Source of the DNA: Ziziphus jujuba
Lineage: Eukaryota; Streptophyta; Magnoliopsida; Rosales; Rhamnaceae
Direction: 5' to 3'
DNA length: 64,000 nucleotides
NCBI RefSeq assembly: GCF_031755915.1
Contig: NC_083380.1
Coordinates: 15,643,001 to 15,707,000 of the forward strand
Part shown: positions 22,380 through 33,417 of the stretch, piece after piece
How the letters are laid out: each line of letters opens with the position of its first letter
How positions within the stretch are numbered: position 1 is the stretch's first letter
Position numbers and translations under genes: made by a program
The notes under the pieces: model-generated
What the model was told of the DNA's origin: nothing
The model's database searches: none
The model's input: the letters and a program-made list of their open reading frames with translations, nothing else

Positions 22380-24500
22380 AAAGGAAGAATGAAGATGTAA
22401 GGTTACGCCATTTTTCCCCTAAACGGAGCACGAAGAAGAAGAGGAAGAGAAGTGAGAGAGAATGGCGAAGCGTTTTGGGACAATCGGAGTTCTTCAGGAG
22501 GAGGAGCGAGTGGAGGAAGCATCCAAGGCTCAGCAATCAGCTCTGTCATGCCCTTCTCAGTCTTAGCCTCAGAGTTGACGAGCTGGTCTACAACAAACTC
22601 CTCCTTCCTCTTCTTCTTCTACTTCTTCTTCTTCTCACCACTCTTCCCATTCCTCTGCTTCTCACTGACTCACTGAGACAACTAAAACAATAACCTCATC
22701 AGGTGACGATGATCATTCAGCCCCCTTAAATCTTCTTTTACTTTTTGTTCCGTTCAGTTTTTTGGGTCTGCTTTTACTTTTGTTTTTATTAGCTGTTCTG
22801 GAAATTTTGTTGATTATTACAATTGAAAATATTAAGTTAATGGATCTTATACATGGGATATAGTAATTATTAATTACTGAACTTGCTTTTAGAATGCTAT
22901 TATTTTTGGGTTTTATTATTTGGGGCCAAAATCATATGCATTTTAACTGTTTGTTGATATGTTTTATTGGGTTGCGTGTGTGTGGTAGAAATTATATAAT
23001 GCTTTTGCTCATACAAATGAAGAGAAAATTTTAGTAGTGAAGCTATTCCATAACCTGTTCTGTTAAAGTCTTGGATGTGTCTATATGCTCAGATCTTCCT
23101 AAGATCTTATTATTGGCTATTTCCTATACGTCAATTACGAATTTCAATCTCCAGTTCCTCTAATCTAAGAAAATTTTATCATATATAAATACATGATATG
23201 TTGATATACTTTTAATTGGTATTTTAGGATGATGGATCTGTTATGTGTATATTTTCTCTTTCTGGAAGTAATGCCCAAGATGGACATTTAGCTGCTGGTC
23301 GTAATGGTGTAAAGCGCCTCAGAACTATAAGTTCTCATCTGTTTTACTCTTTGATGTGGTTAGTATTTTTCTTGAGAAAGTTCTTATTCTCTTTGGTTTC
23401 TTGGATTGGTTTAAATATTCTTCTATTTGCAATTTTCAATATTTTGGTTGCTACCTTTTTGAATTTAGATATTAGCGGATTGATGCATTGTGGATTTTCT
23501 TATCACATACACCTATCAAAATCAAAGAGGGAATTGATATGAAAGATTCTCACATCCTTGAAATTTGAAATCCAATAATCTGATAAAATTTAAGTGTAAT
23601 ATTTTTGTAAAAAAATGTTTAAATTTTTGATTTTATCAAGCATTAACTCAACATGGTTGTTTTTTCAGAGTCCATAGATTTTGTTTGATAGTATGCCTAT
23701 TTTTCTAAAGCTTGAATACATGTTTTGTTTCCCTGTCTAGCTACTTTATCCTTCTGTTACTAGCCTTCTGTAAAGGAATTTTTTCTGCGATACCTACTAG
23801 TATAAAAATGTCACATTTGTTCTTTTCAGGTCAAACAACCAAATATTTTATCATTCCTTTATAATATGGAGACTAAAACTTTTTGTGGTAATACGACAAA
23901 GGTTGCTATCTATATTGTCATAGAGCCTGTTGTTCCACTATTAGAAAAGATCAAGGAACTAAATTTGGAAGGTACATAAAGGTATAAACAATCTGGTCTT
24001 CCTGGTTGATATTGGTTGTTTGATTGGATTAATCTGATTGCATGATACACGTAATTCTTCTTGTGCTAAAAAATGTTTAAGGTACTTGCATTAATGGTGA
24101 TAGCATATGAAGAATCTTGGAGAATTTAAAACTACTCTTTGACTTTTTCTTTTGAAAATGGGAAATCTAAATCAATATTAGCCACCCGTTTAGTAGGTTA
24201 TTGGAAACTCTTCCTGGCCAACTTGGTTTCTTTGTTTCATTTAGAGAATATGTTCTATCAGTGTGATGTTAACTTTTGTTTTAGTGCTTCTCTTTATTTA
24301 AAAATTGAAATTTCCATCTAAATGCAAACAGTAACACGTAATATCTTTTGGTTTCTTTGTATGATTGTGCATACATAGGACGTGTGCCAATCTTGTTTAT
24401 CACCATCTTGAACAATTTTGTAATGATCCTATTCAGAATGGTTTTCGGTGGTTTGGCTAGGAATATAGATTGAAGAAAATGGAGAGGAAAGTGAAGTAAT
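22380..24500 (+). other. gene-like segment inside the MULE, unrecognised (possible captured gene)
   Basis: Just inside the left end lies a purine-rich leader and ATG at 22462 opening MAKRFGTIGVLQEEERVEEA and then SKAQQSALSCPSQS before a stop. About 0.8 kb on, after an AG at 23227-23228, a frame reads DDGSVMCIFSLSGSNAQDGH then LAAGRNGVKRLRTISSHL. Two further stretches (VAIYIVIEPVVPLLEKIKEL near 23900; LEQFCNDPIQNGFRWFG near 24410) look exon-like. The spacing suggests a host gene with introns copied into the element, as in the sister copy that carries ChlD, but I do not recognise the protein and the exon ends are uncertain. Confidence 0.35.
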
Positions 24501-26445
24501 AGAACTCGACTACAAAAACTATTGTCAAATATTTGTTAAGGCTGTTGAGTGTTTGCACTGATGCCTTTTAATGTTTTCTCCAAAATAGTTTTGTCCTACA
24601 AACAATTGGAATTCTGAAGCTGTTGTTAATTAGATTTTCTATATCTATTCTTCAAGTTTTTGAGTCCACTTTCAGCTGTTCCTTTGGTAGCTTTAGTTGG
24701 ATTTGGGCTCTACGAGTTAAGTTTTCCTGGGGTAGTGTTATTCTGCAGCATTAATCATGGTTTACGAAGTGAATTGTTTAGTGATATTGTTTTCAGTGCC
24801 TTTCTTTGAGTTCTATGAATGAGTTTTTCGATTTAAAGTATTTGCATTCATACCGCTTCATAACACTTAATATCCAATGTAAATGCACTTTGTTTTTCCT
24901 TTATTTTTTTGTATCAGCATGCATTTTTCTTTCTATTTTTATTTATATTATTATTATTACTTTAATATCTTTTATTCAAGTAAATTATTCTTGTGTCAAA
25001 GAGATACTTCACAAATATTGTTCTCCATTTTCTTTGTTGATATTTTTTGTATTTATCCCCTTCTAATTTAGTCATTTCTCATACATGTTTATTGATTTAA
25101 ACAGTCCATTGGGGCTTTCATTTATTGATTTAACTCAAACTCCAGTTATGATGTTGTGGAATCATTTCCCTCTGCACTTCATGTTAAAAGATGCAATGAT
25201 AGGTTAACATACGATAATAATAGAAAACTATGGGAGCTATGGAAGGAAGACATTTTATATGAGATCCTCGGTTTGGCTGCGGATCAATTATGCTTTTTGG
25301 AAGTTAGCCACCACTATATTATCTATTGTATTGACAAATACACACACATTAAAGGGAAAAAAGCCATGAAAAGATATTAGAAAACAGGCAAAATCACAAT
25401 GAATGTAAAATAAGGTGTTCATATGAAAAAAACGAGTAAACCAATTGAAATTGCACAAATAGATATCAACATTTACATGCACTTCAAAATTTAGATGTTG
25501 CTTTTCCTCATTTCATCATTAGCCAGACTAAAAAATTTAGATGTTCTGAATTTTGGAGGTCCATTTGGTTCCTATATTGGTCAAAGTAGTGCAATAGTAT
25601 TATTACCTATATTCTTCTTGTTCAGTTCATATTTGCTGACCTTCAAATTAAGGTCAACATTGAGTTCCTTTCATTGTTGTATATTTGTACATTCTACACA
25701 CAGGGAGTTGGCATTTTGATCTCTGACTTGGTTGGAACTATTAATGGATCCTCATTATCTGTATAACAATGTTCAAATTAATATCTGTGCTTTAGCTTTC
25801 TACTTTATTTTACCGAACCACAGAATTTCCACCTTTATCTAAGAACCTTTTTTCTCCTGTGCACTTAATAACTAGTTTTTAGGATTTTAAAAATTAAGCA
25901 ATTTATTTGTCACATGTTCTGAAACATTGTTAATTTTTAAGAAATGCTCAATCCTCCCTGCTATTTGTTATGTGGGATGAACTTTTTTCTCTTTAGGGTG
26001 AAAGGAATTGGTGGAAGATTATTCACTCAATTGTATTCGTGTTGTCAGCATATTATGATATCATGAAGCTCTTTCACTTTAGGTTTCTATTTAAAATTTT
26101 AAGGACCACAAGGACCACAGCTGTTGTGGTTTGGATTATTGGTAGGTCCATGGTAGGAGCCGCATTTGATGATTATTATCTTCTTGGGGACATATTAAAT
26201 GTTTTATATGAGAAGTCTACTTGCTGTTGATGTTTTATGATATCTAAATATTCACAGTTATAGTCTTTAGTTAACTTTTAATGCTTTTATTATGTGATTA
26301 CTGTGTTTAATATTATATTGGTTGATATTATATTGGTTTTGTTATAATTTAGCAGTTTTTTTTCCTTGCGTTAGAAGGCATGGTCTACTATAATTATCAT
26401 GAGGAGGAAGGGCAACACTAGAGTTTGTAATGTTTTTGAGCTGTT
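24501..26445. other. MULE interior, no clear coding sequence
   Basis: AT-rich with several short frames (for example 25156-25380 and 26039-26230) that resemble no family I know. It could hold worn exons of the captured gene or of the transposase. An acceptor-like TTTGCAG at 26448-26454 precedes the SWIM segment. Confidence 0.4.
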
Positions 26446-26962
26446 TTGTTTGCAGACATGATTGAAGAATTAATCAACAAAGGGTATGAACGTCGAAATA
26501 ACGCAGCTGCAATGCAAACTCTTGTTACTAATTGGTTGGAAAATATCATGCAAGAGCGCTCAAATAATGGCAGAGGCTTACGTGTTATTCCATTGAACTT
26601 ATACAAGTTTCAAATTGTTGGCTATGGCATGTTCGTTGGAGTAGTCAACTTAGAAAATAAGATATGCTCATGCAAGGAATTCGACATTGATGGATTTCCT
26701 TGTGTCCATGCAATTGAAGCATGTAAGCATCGACATATTTCTCCATATATCCTTTACTTGGTGTATTACTAAGTTGACTCACTCTGTGACGCATATTCGG
26801 AAACCATATATCCACTTGGAGATAAATGTCAGTGGTATGCTCGAGATGATGTCATAAACTAGCTTGTACTTCCACCTAAGATTGGCAAACAGTCAGGAAG
26901 ACCAAGAAAGAAGAGGATTCAATCTCAAGGAGAGGAGCATTTTCAATATAGATGAAGGGGAT
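26446..26962 (+). pseudogene. MULE transposase C-terminus with SWIM zinc finger, broken
   Basis: The frame from 26446 reads DMIEELINKGYERRNNAAAM, then RVIPLNLYKFQIVGYGMFVG and the SWIM zinc finger CSCKEFDIDGFPCVHAIEAC (CxC...CxH), then HRHISPYILYLVYY and a TAA at 26770. After the stop the same frame continues with DAYSETIYPLGDKCQWY, a second stop, LVLPPKIGKQSGRPRKKR and IQSQGEE, the normal C-terminal tail of MuDR-type transposases. The DDE catalytic region is not recognised upstream. Inactivated by in-frame stops and missing its N-terminal part. Confidence 0.85.
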
Positions 26963-27507
26963 GCAAACAGATTGGTAACAGCAGCCGATCATGCTCGGCT
27001 GCCGTACCTCTTGATCGCACTACCAACCAACAACACCATTCAAGTGAAGGACCATAAATTGCTCGACGCTATATTAAGCCAATGGGGGCATGTTATGCGG
27101 TATTCGTGTGTTATGCAATGTAGTAGGGAATGCAATTAGTAGCTCAACCGCTAACATGTGTTTTGGCATAACAGACGTTGGTTTTATGTGTTCTTTTGTT
27201 GTCAAATTCATCTGTCGTATTGTTTTGATAATATATCATTCTGTGTTCAGTTTTTGGTTCAGTTGTTTGTATGTTTCTTACTATTGCATGGATGATATTA
27301 CTGCCCAATGGTAATGACCGATGCATCGTCGGTAATTGACATTTGTACACCGTCGTAAAAGAATCACCACAATTCCATCCGGCAACTTCAATCATGTGTG
27401 TTCCAACCAATAACATGCTAAATGTAGCATTATTAATGATAAATTCTGACAAAATAAGCTATCAAACGGCATTAAAAAATGACAACGTTCAATTTGTTTT
27501 TTATTCA

Positions 27508-29563
27508 AAAATTACCGAAGGTTTCATCGGTAATTACCGAGACCCCCATGGCAATCACATTTTACAAATTTTTTGGGCCCCACAAGTCCCATAATGTGTG
27601 TTGAATGCAAAAACATGCAGAATATGGATTCTAAAATTATCCTAAAAAGAGAAAATCCCAAAATTGCTTAAAAAGTTCTCAAATTTTCTAAAAAAATAGG
27701 ATGACTGTTCACCCTCGGTAATTTCCGAGGAAATTGTCGGTAACCAACACATACCCTCTGGAAAAATTACCGACGGTTTCGTCGTATTTAAAGGTTCCAT
27801 TTTGCGATGCTTGACAATCGTATGCGTTAATGCAGTAATCATATCAGCAACCATAGATCCAGAAGACTGTATCGCTACCATATCCGCACAACCTGGGCTC
27901 TCATACCAGATGATAACAATCTTTAGCTGAAAGAAAGAAAAAAGAAATTTCTAGGAATGTGCAGAGCTGAGAACTGCTGTTGTTGAGTGGCAGCAAATGA
28001 GAAAGATATATAGTTTCCCATAACGTGTGTTGAATGTAAAAAAATGAAAAATATGGATTCTAAAATTATCCTAAGGAAAGAAAATCCCAAAATTGCTTAA
28101 AAAGTTCTCAAATTTTGCAAAAAAATTGGATGACTGTATTCCCTCGGTAATTCCCGAGAAAATCATTGGTAACCAACACATACCCTCTGAAAAAAGTACC
28201 GACGGTTTCGTCGGTAATTACCGAGGGTGTACAGTTCATCACACTTTACATGTGTTTTGGGCCCCACAAGTCCCATAACGTGTGTTAAATGCAAAAACAT
28301 GCAAAATAGGGATTCTAAAATTATGCTAAGGAGAAAAAATCCCAAAATTTCATAAACGTGTCTCAAACTTTACAAAAAAATTGGATGACTGTACCCCCTC
28401 GGTAATTCCCGAGGAAACCGTCGGTAACCAACCACATACCTTCTGGAAAAATTACCGACGGTTTCGTCGGTATTTACCGAAGGTGAACAGTCATCATATT
28501 TTTTTGCAAAATTTGAGACACGTTTAGGAAATTTTGGGATTTTCTCTCCTTAGCATAATTTTAGAATCCCTATTTTGCATGTTTTTGCATTCAACACACG
28601 TTATGGGACTTGTGGGGCCCAAAAAACTTGTAAAATGTGATGGACTGTACACCCTCGGTAATTACCGACGAAACCGTCGGTAATTTTTCCAGAGGGTATG
28701 TGTTGGTTACCGACGATTTTCTCGGGAATTACCGAGGGTGAACAGTCATCCAATTTTTTTGCAAAATTTGATACACTTTTATGAAATTTTAGGATTTTCT
28801 CTATTTAGTATAATTTTAGAATCCCTATTTGCCATGTTTTGCATTCAATACACGTTATGGGACTTGTGGGGCCCAAAAAATTGGTAAAATGTTATGGACT
28901 GTACACCCTCGGGAATTACCAACGAAACCGTCGGTAATTTTTCCAGAGGCTATTTGTTGGTTACCGACGATTTCCTCGGGAATTACCGAGGGTGAACAGT
29001 CAACTAATTTTTTTGCAAAATTTGAGACACTTTTATGAAATTTTGGGATTTTCTCTCCTTAGTACAATTTTAGAATCCCTATTTTGCATGTTTTTGCATT
29101 CAACACACGTTATGCAACTTGTGGGGCCCAAAAAATTGGTAAAATGTTATGGACTGTACACCCTCGGGAATTACCGACGAAATCGTCGGTAATTTTTCCA
29201 GAGGGTATGTGTTGGTTACCGACGATTTCCTCGGGAATTACCGAGGGTGAACAGTCATCCAAATTTTTTGCAAAATTTGATACACTTTTATGAAATTTTG
29301 GGATTTTCTCTACTTAGCATAATTTTAGAATCCCTATTTGCCATGTTTTTGCATTCAACACACGTTATGGGACTCGTGGGGCCTAAAAAATTGAAAAAAT
29401 GTTATGGACTATACACCCTCGAGAATTATTGGCGAAGCCGTCGGTAATTTTTCCAGAGGCTATTTGTTGGTTACCGATGATTTCCTCGGGAATTACCGAG
29501 GGTGAACAGTCATCCAATTTTTTTGCAAAATTTGAAACACTTTTATGAAATTTTGGGATTTTC
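27508..29563. repeat. inverted array of 255-bp GGTAATTACCG repeats
   Basis: Right arm: repeats start with GGTGAACAGTCATC at 28482, 28737, 28991, 29246 and 29501 (period 254-255 bp), the last cut off at about 29563. Left arm: the same unit on the opposite strand, ending GATGACTGT at 27700, 28129 and 28384. The turn point is near 28438. Each unit contains a 110-bp core with palindromic blocks such as CGGTAATTACCGA and ACCGACGGTTTCGTCGGT, and a 145-bp spacer with TTTGCATTCAACACACGTTATGGGAC-like sequence. No coding role; short frames are period effects. Confidence 0.92.
27790..28012 (-). mobile_element. LTR retrotransposon leader fragment inside the repeat array
   Basis: Interrupts the left arm, which lengthens the local period from 255 to 429 bp. 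On the minus strand it reads like the end of a retrotransposon LTR and leader: a primer-site-like ATCTGGTATGAGAGCCCAGG, then a possible gag start MVAIQSSGSMVADMITALTH. Only this piece is present. Confidence 0.5.
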
Positions 29564-29808
29564 ATATATTTGTGTGTTCGTGTAAAGCCGTTTGTTTGGT
29601 TTTTTGTATTTGTGTGTTCGTGTAAAGACGTTTAGAAAAAGTTGATTTTTGTTTGGTTTAAAATATAATAGGATATGTAAGTATTTTTTTTTTGTTTGAA
29701 GGTTACAATGGATATTGAGGGATAGAACAAAAAAGATATTAAGTGAGGGGGCAAAAATCATTAACCTCGGTCCTATGAGGGTATTGGGCCAAATTCCCCT
29801 TTATATTT

Positions 29809-30944
29809 TTAGTATAGAAAGAGCTCAAAACAAAGCCCATTTTCCTATCCAAGCCACCCCAAAACCCAGCCAGATTTGCTAGCCTAATATAATTTTATAA
29901 TTATTGTATATTTTATTCAATATATTGTGAATATTTTGTTAAATAGTATCTATTTATTGTTTGTTATAAAAAAGATAATTTATTAGAAGTAATTTTAGAT
30001 TTACCAAATTTATTAATCAAATATTTGATATCCAGGAACTTTGCACTATTCATTGGATTTACTTTTAATGATTTTAAGATATTTATTAACAAATCAACTA
30101 TTAATAAAATTGCTACATTATTGGATGTACAAAATTTAGTTAATAAATTTGAAACTTGTAACATTGTCAATTTATTAAAATACTATTTTTATTTTATTTA
30201 TTATAAAAATATTGTAATAAAAAAATATTAACTTGAATTTTAAGACTGCAAGAAAAATAAAAAATTAAATTTTAGGTTTTAAATTTAGGCCTAAGCTTTA
30301 AATTCAGAATCCAAATTCCATACCTGATCCGAAGCCTAGCTCAATACCTATAGACCTCGGTAGTAGGTTTTTGATTTGATGTATTGATTCAGTTTGAGTT
30401 TTCTCTAGTCGGAAAATAACTCAGCCCATACCCGCTCAAGCCTAAAATTTTAGACTTAGGCTGTGTTAGTTGGTTCCAATTTACATCCCTACTACATAGT
30501 GATGCCTCTCCACCCTCAAAATACTTTTCCTTTTATTTTTGTTTTTATTTTTTTTAATGTTCGTACAACTTTACTGCTAAATAAGTAATTGAGCCCCCTC
30601 CCTCTCTATATCCAAAAGGCATATTTTGAATTTACTTTTGCAATTTCTAAATATTTTCCTAACTTATCTATTTTTATTTCATCTCTTATTTATCTTCAAT
30701 CAAAACAGTTTGTTAATTTAATATTTGTCTATAATTTGATCCACAATTCTTATTTGATTACTATTTTTTATATAATATTTCATTACAATTATGCTTAGTT
30801 AATGCATGCATTTAGTTAATAACAATTTATATAAAAAAATATGCTTATTATAATATTTATCTACTTTAGTTTATTTTAACTAAAGAGATGTTTAGTTATC
30901 TCTTATTTTTATTTTACTTACAATTCTTTTATTATTTTGTTTTC
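29809..30944. other. AT-rich intergenic DNA, no gene recognised
   Basis: Follows the right MULE target duplication. Nothing coding is seen on either strand. Confidence 0.5.
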
Positions 30945-31003
30945 TAATTTTTCAATTTACTTTGTTTATTATTTTTTTTCAAGGAGTATGGTATGTGTTT
31001 AAG

Positions 31004-31043
<40 letters not shown>

Positions 31044-32731
31044 TATTGTAATCAGTCTATCATGATTACCAAATCATATTTAACTAAAGCATTGAAAGCA
31101 TTTTTTTCCTAAAAAAATTGGGAAAAAAATAATAAAGATTTTTCTAGTCTTGTTAAGTTTGAATAACATTTTCATTATTTTGACTCTATATAACGAAAAT
31201 GATGCATTTTATACATAGTTTTGTATTCTTTAAAAAGAAAAATTTTTAAAAAAAGAAAAAAGAAATTATATACTATTTTATAATGGTACCCTTAAAAAAA
31301 ATTTCTTGGTCCATCACTGTCTATGTGCTTGTAACCTGGATCTAAAAAACACAATGTATGTGGGGAAAAGAAAAGAAATTCTTCGTTTTCCTATACATTA
31401 ATTTGCATTTTTCATCTAAAACCGTGTTAGATCCGCGTCAGATGTCATATATCTAGTCCATTAGTCTACAAACCATTCAGAGCAGAAAAAGAACGGTCAG
31501 AAAACGTGTTTCAACTTCAAGACTATAGTTTCTACAATATCTAATTTTCAATTTACTTCGTTTAATTTTGTTTTCAAGGAGTATAATATGTATTTAAGTT
31601 TTTGTTATGTGTATAAATTTGAAATTAGTCTATTATAATTACTAAATCATATTTAACAAAGCATTGAAAGAATTTTTTTTTTTCCCTCAAAAAATTTGAG
31701 GAAAAAAATTTAGTCTTCTTTAGTTTAAAGAACATTCTCATTACTTGGACAATATATAAAGAAAATATTGCATTTTATATAGTTTTGTATCTTGTAAAAA
31801 AAAAAAACTATATGCTATTTTTTAAAGGTGTCCCTTGAAAAATTTTTCAAGATCCGTCACTGTTCGCTTGTAACCTCGATCCAAAAAATAAAAAATAAAA
31901 AATGTATGTGGGAAAAAGAAGAAATTCTTGGCTTTCCTATACACTAATTTGCATTTTTCATCTAAAACCGTGTTAGATCCGCTTCAAATGTCATATATCT
32001 AATAACAGTCAAGAGTAGAAAAGGAATGGTCTACAAACCATTCAGAGTAGAAAAAGAATGGTCTAAAAACACGGTTTCCACTTGAAGACTATAGTTTCTA
32101 TTATTGTAAAATATATATATATATATATATAATAGTTAAAAAAAAAAAAAACACTGTAGTTCATTAACATCCGTTTCAAATAATTATGTAAAATATATAT
32201 TAATACAATGTATATATGCAAATTCAAATAGCTAATTAATGAGACAACCTTTACGCTACATATAATTTGATACAGAGTATTTTTAATATTTAAAACAATC
32301 ATTTCTTGATTAACTTGACATATATTATTAGTTGGGTCATTTATTTATTATTATTATTGTTTTATAATTCAGCAAGATAAAAGGAAAATAAACAATAAAA
32401 GGAAAAATTATATATATATATATATATATAGTAAGAGGTCCGCCTATCGAGTATATTAGTTAAATTGTGAACAATATCAATAAAGAATAACAAGTCCACC
32501 ACTGAAGATGAAGTATTATGTGATAGACGAAGTATTATGTGATGTTGATCATATTTTTTCTTTTTGTTAACAAAATTCCATCAATATTAGTAAACCGTAT
32601 ATCTGCAAGTTAATATAGAGGATGATATGGTCAATGCATATGTGCATGTAACCTCAATCCCCAAAAAAAAAAAAAAAAAAAAAGTAATAAAAAACAATGT
32701 ATGTGGGAACATGGAAAATGAAATTCTTGAC

Positions 32732-32775
<44 letters not shown>

Positions 32776-33240
32776 CATTTTTAATCGGTGTTAGATCCAC
32801 TTCAAATGTTATATATCTAGTCTAACCATTCATTTTTTTTTTTTTTTTTCTTTTTTTGAAAGAGTCTACAAGTCCATTCGTAGTAGAAAAAGAATGGTCT
32901 AAAAACACGGTTTCAACTTTCAAGACTATAGTTTGTTACGTAATGTGGCTAAAAAAAAAGGACTATAGTTACGTTTTATGGGGGACAAAAAAAAGAAAAA
33001 AGGAAAAAAAAAAGAAAAAAAGACAGACTAGTATCACTAGCAGCCGTTTCAATTAATTATGACATGTATAATATATTTCGCAAATTGAAATAAATAATTA
33101 GTAAGAAAACCTTAACGCATACATAAAACTTGATAAAAAAGCATTTTTAATATTCAAAACAAGTATTTCGTATTTGATTTATACTATATATATTATTTAA
33201 TTCCAAACGGCAAAAGAAAAGAAACTATAAAAGAGAAAAT
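30945..33240. repeat. diverged tandem repeats of about 0.6 kb upstream of peptide gene 2
   Basis: Unit A about 30945-31535 and unit B about 31541-32400 align along their length (for example TCAAGGAGTAT, AAATCATATTTAAC, GTGTATGTGGG-like, CATTTTTCATCTAAAACCGT, GTTAGATCCGC, AGACTATAGTTTCT). A third, partial copy (about 32640-33240) begins at the GTATGTGGGAAC part and includes GTGTTAGATCCACTTCAAAT and GACTATAGTTT. They contain (TA)n runs and no coding sequence. Confidence 0.8.
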
Positions 33241-33347
33241 CCTTTATGTAAATATATATATTTTTATTTTCATTTTATTCATAAAATTCCAAAACTGGAA
33301 ACTCAAATGATTAATTTACTTCTTTCATTTCAATATGGATTTCATAA

Positions 33348-33356
33348 TATATAAAG
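33348..33356 (+). promoter_or_regulatory. TATA box of peptide gene 2
   Basis: TATATAAAG, 70 bp before the ATG; followed by the leader shared with copies 1 and 3 (AAGCAAGAAATTATGTCCCA, TTCATTGAAGGGGTGCTTGA). Confidence 0.75.
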
Positions 33357-33417
33357 AGACAACGAAAAAGCAAGAAATTATGTCCCAAACTTCATTGAAG
33401 GGGTGCTTGAATTGCAG

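Larger units (their letters stand above)
22259..29799. mobile_element. Mutator-like element (MULE), 7.5 kb, complete ends
   Basis: The ends are perfect inverted repeats of at least 21 bp beginning GGGGAATTTGGCCCAATACC (22259 inward and 29799 inward), flanked by a perfect 9-bp duplication TTTATATTT. The interior holds a gene-like segment next to the left end (22380-24500), a broken MULE transposase C-terminus with SWIM zinc finger (26446-26960), and a 2-kb inverted array of 255-bp units (27508-29563). The start of a second member of the same family is at 63281. The transposase is dead, so this copy would need help to move. Confidence 0.9.

Noticed and set aside
24806..25071. Hydrophobic frames in the MULE interior
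   Set aside because: AT-rich T-stretches give Phe/Ile/Leu codons in several frames at once; no motif supports a protein.
28829..29447. Similar open frames repeated every 255 bp
   Set aside because: They follow the repeat period and are open in unrelated frames on both strands; no protein family seen.
27508..29563. Regular 255-bp repeats as a possible CRISPR-like or satellite array
   Set aside because: Units are long, lie in two opposite orientations and sit inside a MULE with clear ends in a plant genome; an array internal to the transposon explains them.
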